Positions 52,176 to 60,650 of a stretch of DNA of 64,000 nt are shown in pieces; the stretch's first letter is position 1; each line of letters opens with the position of its first letter. Below the pieces are notes generated by a model. That model was given only the letters and a program-made list of their open reading frames with translations, had not been told where the DNA came from and made no database searches. Made by a program: the position numbers and the translations under genes. Source of the DNA: Bradyrhizobium yuanmingense (lineage in GTDB: Bacteria > Pseudomonadota > Alphaproteobacteria > Rhizobiales > Xanthobacteraceae); NCBI RefSeq assembly GCF_900094575.1, contig NZ_FMAE01000003.1, forward strand, positions 496,001 to 560,000. The letters run 5' to 3'.

Positions 52176-52249
52176 TGTACGCTCAAAGGGTGAGGCCTCT
52201 GTTCGAGAGGCGCGATGGTTCTCAAGTTTGAGTTCCGCGCGGACGGCGA

Positions 52250-53977
52250 CTAATGCGCAGTCCGCGCGATCAGCGGGCAACTTTCGATCACCGTGCCGGG
52301 GCGGGCGCCCTCAATGGTGACGCAGGGCCGGGAGCGATCGATGGTGAGCTCGTAGCGATCCAGCAGCGCGCTGCGGTCCGGATCGCCGCGCATGTGCAAT
52401 TCGCGGACGCCGCCGGGCAGCGGCGTCTTCAGCCCGGCGCGAATGCGCTGGTCGAAGATGCCGCCGGGGACGATCGGCACGGCGATATCGGCGAGCAGGT
52501 AGAAGCGCGATTGGGAGGGCAGCTGCGGCGCGATATAGGCCAGCGGCTTGCCGAGGATGAAATAGGTCGCGGGCTGATCGAGCTCGTGGGCGATCTTCGG
52601 CCGGTAGACGTCGGACCAGGGGCGGTGCCACCAGTCCGCCGGCTGCGACCACGCTGCGATCGCGACTGCGAGCGTCAACGTCAACACGGCGAGCGGACGA
52701 GGGGACGCCGTCAGCGATGACGGTCCGGTGCTCGCGGCGAGGCGCGTGAGCAGGAGAACGATCAGCGGACCGCACAGGAGCTCCAGAACCACCGCATAGC
52801 GCTGGATCGAGAACAAGCCGAGCCATGCGAGGTAAGAGGCCGCAAACAGCACCACCAGCTGCACGTCACCCCGGGTGAGGATCGCGCTCTTGCGCCTCGC
52901 GCGGACCCACAGGCCGAGCACGAGCAGGACCATCACCACCGCGAAGCGCGCGTCGCGGAACGGATGCTCCGCGCCGCGGTGGTCGCCGATCAGCCAGTAG
53001 AAGGGGTAGGCCAATGCGTCGAGCACGCCATGAGGCATGAACTGCGCATCCATCAGGTTGACGCCGGCCACCTCGCTCGACTGGAACAGTGCATTGAACA
53101 GCGGGAGGATCGGATTGCCGGTGTCGCGCCACGTGATCAGGCACCATCCGCCGCCGGTGAGCGCCGCGCCGGCCATCCCGCCGATGCCAAGAAGCGCGAT
53201 CGCGCGAAGCGGACGCGCGGAGACGAGCAGCGCAGCGGCAGCGCCGATCGCGTAGACGACATTGGTCAGCTTCAGCCCGACGGCGGCACCGATCAGCAAT
53301 CCCGCGAGCAGGACGCAGATCGCGGGTCGGCGATCCGCCACCAGGATCAGAAGGCAGCCGCCGATCACGGGCAAGGCCAGCAGCACGTCGGAAAAGCTCG
53401 TGCCGACTTCCGAGAGCGTCATCGGACCCGAGGCAGCGATGACGACCACTGCTATGACCGGCGCGATGGTTGCGGCCTGGCGCAGCACCAGACGCGCGAA
53501 CAGGCAGATCAGCGCAAGGTTGAGGCCGTGAACAGCGCCGATGATCATCAGCCCATAGGGCGCCGGCAGCACATGGCGGAGATAGTAGACTGGGAGATAG
53601 ACGAGCGGATTGAAGTAGGTCTGAAAGCCCGGCGGGACCACATCGACGCCATAGCGGCCGTTGAGAACGGCCCAGACATTGTATTCGTGGTAGTTCTGCC
53701 AATCCCAGTTGACGTCCTCTCCCATGGCCAGAGTGTAGAGCGCGCCTGCCAGCATCGAGCAGACGACAACGGCGATCGCTGCAAGCGCATTGCCGCGCTG
53801 CTTCGCCCTCCACGATCGCCGCAGCCTGTCGGCCGCGGGCAGGGACATGACCTCTCGCAGATCGGAGGAAATGGCCGCGCGTTCCAGCATCAAGGCGCCA
53901 TCGGCGCCGGGAACGCCGGGAACATCACGAGCAGAGCCGGGTCGCTGAACCGCAGAAAGCCCGCTCGTGAAATGCAT
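52250..53977 (-). CDS. Large polytopic membrane protein, GT-C glycosyltransferase-like
   Basis: A 575-residue protein with about eleven to twelve helices after a 60-residue soluble N-terminus. After the first helix comes GEDVNWDWQNYHEYNVWAVLNGRYGVDVVPPGFQTYFNPL, an acidic and aromatic loop typical of GT-C enzymes (GT39/PMT-like or related). The C-terminal 120 residues are extracytoplasmic. No exact family is recognised. The start could be 53977 or internal ATGs 29 or 43 codons later; the last has GAGAGGTC directly upstream. A perfect CtrA site lies 43 bases before the 53977 start. It probably closes the surface-glycan cluster. Confidence 0.7.
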   Translation of the reverse strand: MHFTSGLSAVQRPGSARDVPGVPGADGALMLERAAISSDLREVMSLPAADRLRRSWRAKQRGNALAAIAVVVCSMLAGALYTLAMGEDVNWDWQNYHEYNVWAVLNGRYGVDVVPPGFQTYFNPLVYLPVYYLRHVLPAPYGLMIIGAVHGLNLALICLFARLVLRQAATIAPVIAVVVIAASGPMTLSEVGTSFSDVLLALPVIGGCLLILVADRRPAICVLLAGLLIGAAVGLKLTNVVYAIGAAAALLVSARPLRAIALLGIGGMAGAALTGGGWCLITWRDTGNPILPLFNALFQSSEVAGVNLMDAQFMPHGVLDALAYPFYWLIGDHRGAEHPFRDARFAVVMVLLVLGLWVRARRKSAILTRGDVQLVVLFAASYLAWLGLFSIQRYAVVLELLCGPLIVLLLTRLAASTGPSSLTASPRPLAVLTLTLAVAIAAWSQPADWWHRPWSDVYRPKIAHELDQPATYFILGKPLAYIAPQLPSQSRFYLLADIAVPIVPGGIFDQRIRAGLKTPLPGGVRELHMRGDPDRSALLDRYELTIDRSRPCVTIEGARPGTVIESCPLIARTAH

Positions 53978-54019
53978 TGCCGAATTCCAATTTACAACCG
54001 TATGACTATGGATAGCCAG

Positions 54020-54034
54020 TTAAAGTTGTATTAA
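54020..54034. promoter_or_regulatory. Perfect CtrA-type site before the GT-C-like gene
   Basis: TTAA-AGTTGTA-TTAA fits the CtrA consensus TTAA-N7-TTAA exactly. It is 43 bases from the putative start at 53977, nearly the same distance as the CtrA site at 34246 from its gene. Confidence 0.55.
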
Positions 54035-54170
54035 TCAATGCGGGAACTTTGCGTGATTGCACGTCAAAGTCGCGAGTAGTCGAGGGCTCGAATCGGTCCT
54101 CCGGGTCGACCTGCAGCGTTTAGGGCCTGATGCCCATGCGCTCGCGCTCATCGTTCCAGAATTTCTCTTC

Positions 54171-54755
54171 TCAACTCCGATACTCTGCCTTGCTCATCGG
54201 AAATCCGGCCAAATGCCAATGACCGCCATCGTCCGCGTACACGACGACAAAATAATCCCTCTCCAGCTCGGACTTGGTACGCGGCACCGGAATTAGGGAA
54301 TGGGTTTGATCAGTTACTCCGAACGTCGCGTCGAAGACCGAGTCGACCGATGCATTTCCGCTCTGGACTTCGAGAACCCTGAGGCTGACCGCGAGACGCT
54401 CCCGGAGAGAATCGTTCCCACGGCCTCCCGGTGGAATCCGCCCACCCAGGCCGGCCGCAGTCCCCAGTAGCCGCACTCTCGCCAGCAGTACTTCCTTGGC
54501 CGTCGTGGGTAATGTTGACGTGCGAATATCGCTCGGAGGCCTATCGAGAAAGTACATAACGGGCAGCTCGGATCCGGCTGTGAGCAGCATCTTTCGTTCT
54601 CCTCTCCAAGATGAGCTTGCCGGGACCAAATGTGCCGCGAATCGGACTTGGAGGGTTTGGTTCTTGGTCGGCTGCTCGGCCGAAAAGATGGCTGTGGGCA
54701 ACGCCAGAACGAGAATGGCGCAGCTTGCTCCGCGTGCAGCGAGTTTGCGTCTCAT
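54171..54755 (-). CDS. Hypothetical secreted protein
   Basis: A 194-residue protein with a signal peptide (MRRKLAARGASCAILVLALPTAIFSAEQ, cleavage near residue 25). The mature part has no recognisable domain: it is mixed alpha/beta in character, with LRVLEVQSGNASVDSVFDATFG in the middle and an aromatic end, DYFVVVYADDGGHWHLAGFPMSKAEYRS. Base composition is clearly lower in GC than the core genes, as is its neighbour at 54843, also a secreted protein of unknown type. The two do not overlap (88 bases apart) and may form an operon on the minus strand. Acquisition by transfer is possible. Confidence 0.6.
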   Translation of the reverse strand: MRRKLAARGASCAILVLALPTAIFSAEQPTKNQTLQVRFAAHLVPASSSWRGERKMLLTAGSELPVMYFLDRPPSDIRTSTLPTTAKEVLLARVRLLGTAAGLGGRIPPGGRGNDSLRERLAVSLRVLEVQSGNASVDSVFDATFGVTDQTHSLIPVPRTKSELERDYFVVVYADDGGHWHLAGFPMSKAEYRS

Positions 54756-54842
54756 GACGACGCACCATCAACGTTCATGTCGTCGGCACGGTCGCCCAGT
54801 CTTTCGTTTTCTTTGATTGTTGCTGCCGTGGAGAGGCGTCTC

Positions 54843-55568
54843 TTACTGCTGCGACTCTCTATGGAATTCCATCATTGTTCGAGGCGGGACTTCTTGACAT
54901 TGCACGACGGTGCGAGGTCGCGCTGCATCGCCATCGATGCCTTCAATAGTGATGGTCTGGCGGCTTCTGTTCCATACGATCCGGCGGGGGACCTCGAAAT
55001 TCATCGACAGCGTGACTTCATCCTGGCCGGCATCGGTGACTTCACCGCGAAACCCTCTTCCCTCCTTGCCACGCTCGAAGAGTGCTTGTTTCGAAGCTGC
55101 ATCCATCGTGAAGTACACAGCGCCCGTGTGTTCACAGCGTACAGAGATCGGATTCAGAATGGGATCGCGAACCCCGAAGCTCAAAATGCTTCTCGGAGGC
55201 GTGACAGTGCACGGATGGGTTAATGTCGGCCGAAAGGTGGGGTCGTCGAGTCCCGGCCAAGTCATCGTCTTCTTGTTGCTATCAAAGATCAGGTCGATCC
55301 GACCTGGACGAACGCGCAGCATGAATTCGATCTTTCCATCACTTTTGGAAATGATCTCTCCAGAACGTGTAGTGATGCCGAAATTTGTTTCGAGGTCTAT
55401 CGGCGGCGTCTCAAACACGACAGCTTTGGCATCGATGTCGAACGTTGCAAAGTACGGGCGGACAGGCGCGCCACCCTCACACCGCACCGAGAATAATTCA
55501 GCGGCTGCCGCGCCGTCTGGTGTCGGCATCAGAAGGAGGATGAGCGCGAGGCCCGAGAGCCGCTTCAT
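54843..55568 (-). CDS. Hypothetical secreted protein with two tandem Cys-bounded repeats
   Basis: A 241-residue protein with a signal peptide (residues 1-23, GAAAAE). The mature part is an internal duplication. Repeat 1 (about 26-120) starts FSVRC with C30 and ends HPC at C120; repeat 2 (about 141-224) starts ISVRC with C145 and ends VVQC at C224. Both share an F-x-x-D-x3-K-x3-FE stretch and a late strand rich in Thr and Ile. Each repeat probably closes one disulfide across a beta-rich domain in the periplasm. I know no family for it. Base composition is low in GC. The start at 55568 is the one that gives a signal peptide. Confidence 0.65.
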   Translation of the reverse strand: MKRLSGLALILLLMPTPDGAAAAELFSVRCEGGAPVRPYFATFDIDAKAVVFETPPIDLETNFGITTRSGEIISKSDGKIEFMLRVRPGRIDLIFDSNKKTMTWPGLDDPTFRPTLTHPCTVTPPRSILSFGVRDPILNPISVRCEHTGAVYFTMDAASKQALFERGKEGRGFRGEVTDAGQDEVTLSMNFEVPRRIVWNRSRQTITIEGIDGDAARPRTVVQCQEVPPRTMMEFHRESQQ

Positions 55569-56121
55569 GACGCACGCTCCGTTGGTCCATGAGACTCTCC
55601 ACCGCAGCTCGAGAGAGCGCCAAAGTAGCTCAGGCTCTAAAGCTTCCTGGCAGTGAAGATCGATGCCATCAGCATGCTGGCCAGGCATACGTCAACGTGC
55701 GGCTGCGAACAAGATAAATGAACTTATAAGTAGATGCATGTAGCCCGATCGACATGGAACACTCTGAGGCGAAGTTGCACCCACTGACGTCAAATTGTGA
55801 ACCGGCCGGTTAAGCCCTCGAAGATTACTCGTTCAGTCTCGCGTCGGTTCGTTGCAGGTCGCCTGGACGGGAGAGAAGTTGAGGTTGGCCCCTCCGCTCC
55901 TGGCAAACTGCCACCGATGGGCACCGTTGGAGGCCGCCTCGACCGGGATGCCGCCAACATAGTGTTGACGCCCCCGTCCGCTCGCCATGGCGCTTCACGC
56001 ATTTGCATCTTGTCATTCACCCTGAATAGTTGTTCAGTCCTTGCGGGGCGATTTGCATCTATTGCGTGAGAAGCGTTCGGCCGCAGGGCGTGCGGCCGGC
56101 GTGTGGGACAGGAAGCGCGCC
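55569..56121. other. 553-base gap without a recognisable gene
   Basis: This stretch between the tandem-repeat secreted protein and the tetR gene is lower in GC on its left side. Small open frames exist on both strands at about 55790-56069, but none has a good ribosome site or a recognisable product. No terminator or palindrome of note was seen. Confidence 0.4.
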
Positions 56122-56802
56122 ATGGTTTATCGGCGGACGCATCAAGTGGTGAAGCGCCTTGCGGCGCGGCGCAGCGCCATTCTGGCGGCGGCGCGGGAGG
56201 CGGCGGCGGAAGGCGGGATGGCGGCGGTGCAGATCGCGCCGGTCGCGGTCCGGGCCAATGTCGCGGCCGGCACCGTCTACCGCTATTTCCCCTCCAAGGC
56301 CGAGCTGATCTCCGAGCTCATTGCCGAGGTCTCCCGCGACGAGCTCGCGGCGATCCGAAGGGCGGCCGATGCCGCGCCGGGGCCGTCCTCGGCGCTGGCG
56401 GCCGCCGTGACCACCGTGGCGGTGCATACGCTGTCGCAGCGCAGGCTGGCCTGGGGCATCCTGGCCGAGCCGGTCGATGTCGATGTCAGCGCCTCGCGCC
56501 TTGCCAGCCGGCGCGAGATCGCCGGCGAGATCGCCTCCCGGATCGACGCCGCCGTGCGTGCCGGCCATCTGCCGGCGCAGGACACCGCGCTTGCGGCCAC
56601 CGCCTTGCTCGGCGCGCTGCATGAGGCGCTCGTCGGCCCGCTCGCGCCCGACAATCTCGATGATCCCGTCAAGATGCGCGATGCGGTGCAGACCGTGACC
56701 CTGCTGGCGCTGCGCGCCGTCGGCGTCATGGACGCTCGTGCCCGCGGCCTCGTGGTGCAGCAGACGCTGCTGCCGACGACCAAGGCGCTGGTCGGCGCCT
56801 GA
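56122..56802 (+). CDS. TetR-family transcriptional regulator
   Basis: A 226-residue regulator. Its helix-turn-helix is at about residues 20-60 (ILAAAREAAAEGGMAAVQIAPVAVRANVAAGTVYRYFPSKAELI); the rest is a helical ligand-binding domain. AGGAAG precedes the ATG at 56122; the frame is open 27 codons further upstream. The convergent gene is a DMT-type exporter, with only 36 bases between the stops. A diverged copy of this gene's last 19 codons lies on the far side of the exporter at 57770-57826, a trace of rearrangement. The target genes are not evident. Confidence 0.86.
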   Translation: MVYRRTHQVVKRLAARRSAILAAAREAAAEGGMAAVQIAPVAVRANVAAGTVYRYFPSKAELISELIAEVSRDELAAIRRAADAAPGPSSALAAAVTTVAVHTLSQRRLAWGILAEPVDVDVSASRLASRREIAGEIASRIDAAVRAGHLPAQDTALAATALLGALHEALVGPLAPDNLDDPVKMRDAVQTVTLLALRAVGVMDARARGLVVQQTLLPTTKALVGA

Positions 56803-56838
56803 GCCGACCCGCCACCGGGATCTGGCCCAAGCTCCCTG

Positions 56839-57750
56839 TTATCCTGCTGCATCAGCATTTTCCCGGCCGGACTGATCAACCCCGGTGGGACGCTTCAGAA
56901 GAATGAGCCCGGCGGTCACAATGAGGACGGCTCCGGCGATCGTGGAGCCTTGCGGGATATCCTTGAAGACAAGATAGCCGATGGCTGTGGAACCGAGCAG
57001 TTCGAGATAGACCAGCGGCGACAGGGTGGACGCTTCGGCGAAGCGAAATGCCGCGATGGACAGGACATGACTGACAGCAGAGAGCGCACCCAAAGCCAGA
57101 AAGAACATGACAGCGTCCCAAGCCGGTGTGGTCCAGGTCAAGATGGCTTGTGGCGTCAGGAGCACCATGCCGACGACACACTGGAAGGCGAGCGTCTTGA
57201 CGGGATCGCTGACCAGAGAAGCCTGCCGCGTTGCGATCAGATAGAGCGCGAACGTTAGCCCGGCGCCGAGCGCCAGCAGGATGCCGGGCTCGATGTCGCC
57301 GTCCGGGCGCAGAATGACGATGGCGCCGGTGAAGCCCAGCGCCAGGCTCGCGATCTTTCGTTGCGTCAAACGCTCCTTCAGGACCATGGCGGCGAGCGCG
57401 ACCGCGATGACCGGCCCCACGAAATAGGCGCTGACGGCTGTAGCCAGCGGAACGGTCGCGATGGACAGGAAGTAAAGCGTCATCCCGGTGACGAGGAACA
57501 CCGTCCGCAGCATATGGGAGGCGCGCCGTTCGGCGGGAAAGATCTCTCCTTTGTACCTGATCGCGGCCACCGGAAGGACGACGGCGCTTGCCACGGCGTA
57601 GCGCGCCCAGGCGATGAAGAGCGGCGAATAGTCGGCGCTCAGATATTTGGCGATCCCATCGACCAGCGGGATCGAAAGCATCGCGGCCGCCATGAGCACG
57701 ATGCCCAGCGTCGGGCGGGCGCGGGCTTCGGATTCTACGGTGGTGGCCAT
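56839..57750 (-). CDS. EamA/DMT-superfamily transporter
   Basis: A 303-residue inner-membrane protein with ten helices arranged as two EamA repeats. PLVDGIAKYLSADYSPLFIAWARYAVASAVVLP in the first repeat and VYLELLGSTAIGYLVFKDIPQGSTIAGAVLIVTAGLILL in the second are typical. Members export metabolites such as amino acids or related compounds. The start at 57750 gives the usual short N-terminus. It is inserted between a tetR gene and a remnant resembling the tetR 3' end. Codon use looks slightly different from its flanks, fitting an insertion. The substrate is unknown. Confidence 0.87.
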   Translation of the reverse strand: MATTVESEARARPTLGIVLMAAAMLSIPLVDGIAKYLSADYSPLFIAWARYAVASAVVLPVAAIRYKGEIFPAERRASHMLRTVFLVTGMTLYFLSIATVPLATAVSAYFVGPVIAVALAAMVLKERLTQRKIASLALGFTGAIVILRPDGDIEPGILLALGAGLTFALYLIATRQASLVSDPVKTLAFQCVVGMVLLTPQAILTWTTPAWDAVMFFLALGALSAVSHVLSIAAFRFAEASTLSPLVYLELLGSTAIGYLVFKDIPQGSTIAGAVLIVTAGLILLKRPTGVDQSGRENADAAG

Positions 57751-57769
57751 ATAACCGGTTCCTAGCGAT

Positions 57770-57826
57770 AGCGGCCTGGTGCAGCAGACGCTGCTGCCTG
57801 CGAACACGGCGCTGGTCGGGACCTGA
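57770..57826 (+). pseudogene. Remnant of a tetR 3' end (18 codons)
   Basis: The frame SGLVQQTLLPANTALVGT followed by TGA is a diverged copy of the last codons of the intact tetR gene (GLVVQQTLLPTTKALVGA at 56746-56802). It has the same orientation and ends at the same stop, but with several substitutions and one codon missing. It is not attached to any longer open frame. It lies immediately upstream of the exporter gene's start. Confidence 0.7.
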
Positions 57827-57981
57827 AGAAATCGCGCCGCGAGCCAAAAGGCGACCTGATCGCGCTCAGGCCATTGCCCGAGCGTGCCTTTTCGCAAAAC
57901 CCCGGCAAGACCGGCCAGAGTGGCCGGCTACTGTGCATGGGGTTGTTTTTCGACTTTTTGTTTGGCCGCCCCCGGCGGGCC

Positions 57982-59418
57982 TCACATGTTGGCGTCGCCC
58001 TCGGGGCCGACCGAGGCGATGCGCACCATGTTGGTGGTGCCGGGGATGCCGAGGGGCACGCCGGCGACGATGATGACGCGCTGGCCGGCGCGGACGAAAC
58101 CGTCGCGGAAGGCGATCTGGCCGGCGCGGCTCACCATGTCGTCCTGGTCGCGCGCGTCCTCCGCCACCACGCAATGCACGCCCCAGGCGACCGCGAGCCG
58201 GCGGCCGGCGGTGATGTTCGGCGTGATCGCCACGATCGGCGGCTTCGGCCGCTCGCGCGCCACGCGCACGGCGGTCGAGCCCGATGAGGTCCAGCAGATC
58301 AAGGCCGGCAGGTCGAGCGTCTCGGCGATCTGCCGCGCGGCGTCGGCGATGGCATCGCCCGCGGTGGATTCCGGCGCCGGACGTTGGGCCATGATCACCG
58401 AACGGTAGGTCGGATCGCGCTCGACCTCCTCGCCGATGCGGTTCATGGTCGAGACCGCCTCGACCGGGAATTTGCCGGCCGCCGATTCCGCCGACAGCAT
58501 GATGGCGTCGGCGCCCTCATAGACCGCGGTGGCGACGTCGGAGACTTCGGCGCGGGTCGGCACCGGCGACTGGATCATCGATTCCAGCATCTGGGTCGCG
58601 ATCACCACCGGCTTGCCGGCGCGGCGCGCCATCCGCGTCATCTGCTTCTGCAGGCTCGGCACCCGCTCCAGCGGCAGCTCGACGCCGAGGTCGCCGCGCG
58701 CCACCATCAGCGCATCGGAAGCCTCGATGATGTCGGCGAGGCGGTCGATCGCCTGCGGCTTCTCGATCTTGGCCATCACGGCGGCCCGGCCGCGGATCAT
58801 CTTCTTGGCCTCGATGACGTCGTCGGCGCGCTGCACGAAGGACAGCGCGATCCAGTCGACCCCGGTGACGAGGGCGGCCTCGAGGTCGGCGCGGTCCTTG
58901 GGCGTCATCGCCGAGACCGGCAGGTCGGTGTCGGGCAGGCTGACGCCCTTGCGGTCGCTCATCTTGCCGCCGACCACGACACGCGTCACCGCATGCTCCT
59001 TCGAGGTCTCCTCCGCGATCAGCCGCACCTTGCCGTCGTCGAGCAGCAGCGCATGGCCGGGCCTGAGCGCCGCCAGGATCTCCGGATGCGGGAGCTGGAC
59101 GCGCGTGGCATCGCCGGGCGTCTTGTCGGAATCCAGCGTGAAGGTCTGTCCGTTCTGGAGCTGGATCGCCCCTTCGGCAAAGGAGCCCAGTCTCAGCTTC
59201 GGGCCCTGCAGGTCGACCAGGATGCCGATCGGCCGGCCGTAGCTGCTCTCGACGTTGCGGATCGTCGCCACCAGCTCCCGCATCTTGTCATGCGGGGTGT
59301 GGCTCATGTTGATGCGGAACAGGTCGGCGCCGGCCTCGAACAGGCGGCGGATCATCGCGAGGTCTGAAGAGGCTGGTCCCAGGGTCGCGAGAATCTTGAT
59401 ACGGCGAAGGCGCCTCAT
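57982..59418 (-). CDS. pyk: Pyruvate kinase
   Basis: A 478-residue glycolytic enzyme. RRIKILATLGPASSDLAMI at the N-terminus, the catalytic KIEKPQAIDRLADIIEASDALMVARGDLGVE segment (Lys for phosphoryl transfer, Glu/Asp for Mg2+), and ATQMLESMIQSPVPTRAEVSDVATAVYEGADAIMLSAESAAGKFP are all intact. It makes pyruvate and ATP from phosphoenolpyruvate and ADP in the cytosol. The start overlaps the stop of the DUF1036 gene by four bases (ATGA), so they are coupled. The C-terminal regulatory domain is present, so allosteric control is likely. Confidence 0.96.
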   Translation of the reverse strand: MRRLRRIKILATLGPASSDLAMIRRLFEAGADLFRINMSHTPHDKMRELVATIRNVESSYGRPIGILVDLQGPKLRLGSFAEGAIQLQNGQTFTLDSDKTPGDATRVQLPHPEILAALRPGHALLLDDGKVRLIAEETSKEHAVTRVVVGGKMSDRKGVSLPDTDLPVSAMTPKDRADLEAALVTGVDWIALSFVQRADDVIEAKKMIRGRAAVMAKIEKPQAIDRLADIIEASDALMVARGDLGVELPLERVPSLQKQMTRMARRAGKPVVIATQMLESMIQSPVPTRAEVSDVATAVYEGADAIMLSAESAAGKFPVEAVSTMNRIGEEVERDPTYRSVIMAQRPAPESTAGDAIADAARQIAETLDLPALICWTSSGSTAVRVARERPKPPIVAITPNITAGRRLAVAWGVHCVVAEDARDQDDMVSRAGQIAFRDGFVRAGQRVIIVAGVPLGIPGTTNMVRIASVGPEGDANM

Positions 59419-59996
59419 GGCTTATTTCCAGACGGGGGTGGCAGGCCGGGCGAGCCCGGGGGCGTAGCACCGGGCGGGCTATTGGGCAAACCCGGAACGC
59501 CGCCCGGGCCCACCGGGCCGGGCAGGCCAGGCACGCGCTGCTGCGCCGGCTGTTCGTTGGCGTCGGTCAGCTGCACCGTCCAGGCGCGCTGCTCGCCGGT
59601 GTCGACCTCGAAATAGCCGGTGCGGTCATAGCCGCGGGCCAGGCAATCCTCGGTGCCGCGGATGGTGAACTCCTTGTCGCGGGAGCACATGAAGGCTTGG
59701 CCCGACCATTCGCCGCCGCGGTCGTAGTCGATGGCGTAGATGTAGTAGTACCGGGCGACCAGCGTGCCGCGCAGCAGCGTCTCGCAGGAACGGGACGAGA
59801 TGTTCCACCAGCCCTCGGTGGTCCAGCCCTCGGCGTCCTTGTAGCCGAGCGCGATCCCGACCCGGCTCGACGTGTTGTTGCAGAGGCGGAAATCGGCGGA
59901 GGCCGGGCCGGCGTAGAGGCACGCCAGGGCGACCACCAGCACCGGGACCAACCGGGCGAGCAGGTAAAGCGGGGAGCGGGGAGATTCGGCAGTCAT
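59415..59996 (-). CDS. DUF1036 secreted protein
   Basis: A 193-residue protein with a signal peptide (about 1-34, GPASA). It has the DUF1036 domain (DFRLCNNTSSRVGIALGYKDAEGWTTEGWWNISSRSCETLL...) with four cysteines that probably form disulfides, and a C-terminal Pro/Gly-rich tail (VPGLPGPVGPGGVPGLPNSPPGA). DUF1036 proteins are periplasmic and of unknown function, and are regularly found next to pyruvate kinase in Rhizobiales. It is the upstream member of the pyk operon, with a four-base overlap. The collagen-like tail is unusual. Confidence 0.85.
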   Translation of the reverse strand: MTAESPRSPLYLLARLVPVLVVALACLYAGPASADFRLCNNTSSRVGIALGYKDAEGWTTEGWWNISSRSCETLLRGTLVARYYYIYAIDYDRGGEWSGQAFMCSRDKEFTIRGTEDCLARGYDRTGYFEVDTGEQRAWTVQLTDANEQPAQQRVPGLPGPVGPGGVPGLPNSPPGATPPGSPGLPPPSGNKP

Positions 59997-60149
59997 TGTC
60001 GCGGAAGCTATACCAGATCATTGACGATTTGGCGTTGGGCCGGGGGCAGCCGGGCAGTGGCCCCTTTGCGCCGCGATATGGCAAAATCTGTGACAAGACC
60101 CACCTGATCCCGTAACCCTGCCCCGGAACGGACCTTGAGGAAGACAGCC

Positions 60150-60455
60150 ATGGCAATCGACGACAAAACCAGAACGGAGCTCGAGGCGGCCGCTTTTCGG
60201 CGCTTGGTCGAGCATCTGCGGAGCCGCACCGACGTCCAGAACATCGACCTGATGAATCTGGCCGGCTTCTGCCGCAATTGCCTGTCCAACTGGCTCAAGG
60301 ACGCCGCGGACGCCCAGGGCGTCGCCTTGAGCAAGGACGAGAGCCGGGAGGCCGTCTACGGCATGCCCTATGAGACCTGGAAGGCGAAGCACCAGGGCAC
60401 GGCCACGCCCGAGCAGCTCGAGGCGATGAAGAAGGTCCATCCCCACGGGCATTGA
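60150..60455 (+). CDS. DUF1244 protein
   Basis: A 101-residue cytosolic protein of the DUF1244 family, common in alpha- and gammaproteobacteria. The AFRRLVEHLRSRTDVQNIDLMNLAGFCRNCLSNWL segment contains the paired Cys of CRNC and is the family signature; YGMPYETWKAKHQ follows. Function is unknown. GAGGAAG precedes the ATG at 60150. It is a single gene between the DUF1036 and DUF2312 genes and has no operon partner on its strand within 190 bases. Confidence 0.88.
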   Translation: MAIDDKTRTELEAAAFRRLVEHLRSRTDVQNIDLMNLAGFCRNCLSNWLKDAADAQGVALSKDESREAVYGMPYETWKAKHQGTATPEQLEAMKKVHPHGH

Positions 60456-60650
60456 ACGGCCCATCGCCGAGCCCTGAGTCGCACCACACAACAGCTTTCT
60501 ATGCGTCGGCGCAGGAAGGTGTGGGCGCGCTGTGGACGAGCGTGATGCTTGCTTGAACGCTGGGAGCGCCGACCCTAAGGGTCTACCCAGCACGCGCGGT
60601 GAGGGATGCCGGCGTCACCTCGTTTTGCCAGTTCCATTGGGAGTACCAAG

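Noticed and set aside
55790..56069. Small frames on both strands in the gap before the tetR gene
   Set aside because: No good ribosome site, no recognisable product, and the two overlap each other completely.
57930..57980. A GC-rich imperfect hairpin after pyk
   Set aside because: Pairing is broken at the fifth position and the T-rich part is not well placed, so I do not call it a terminator.
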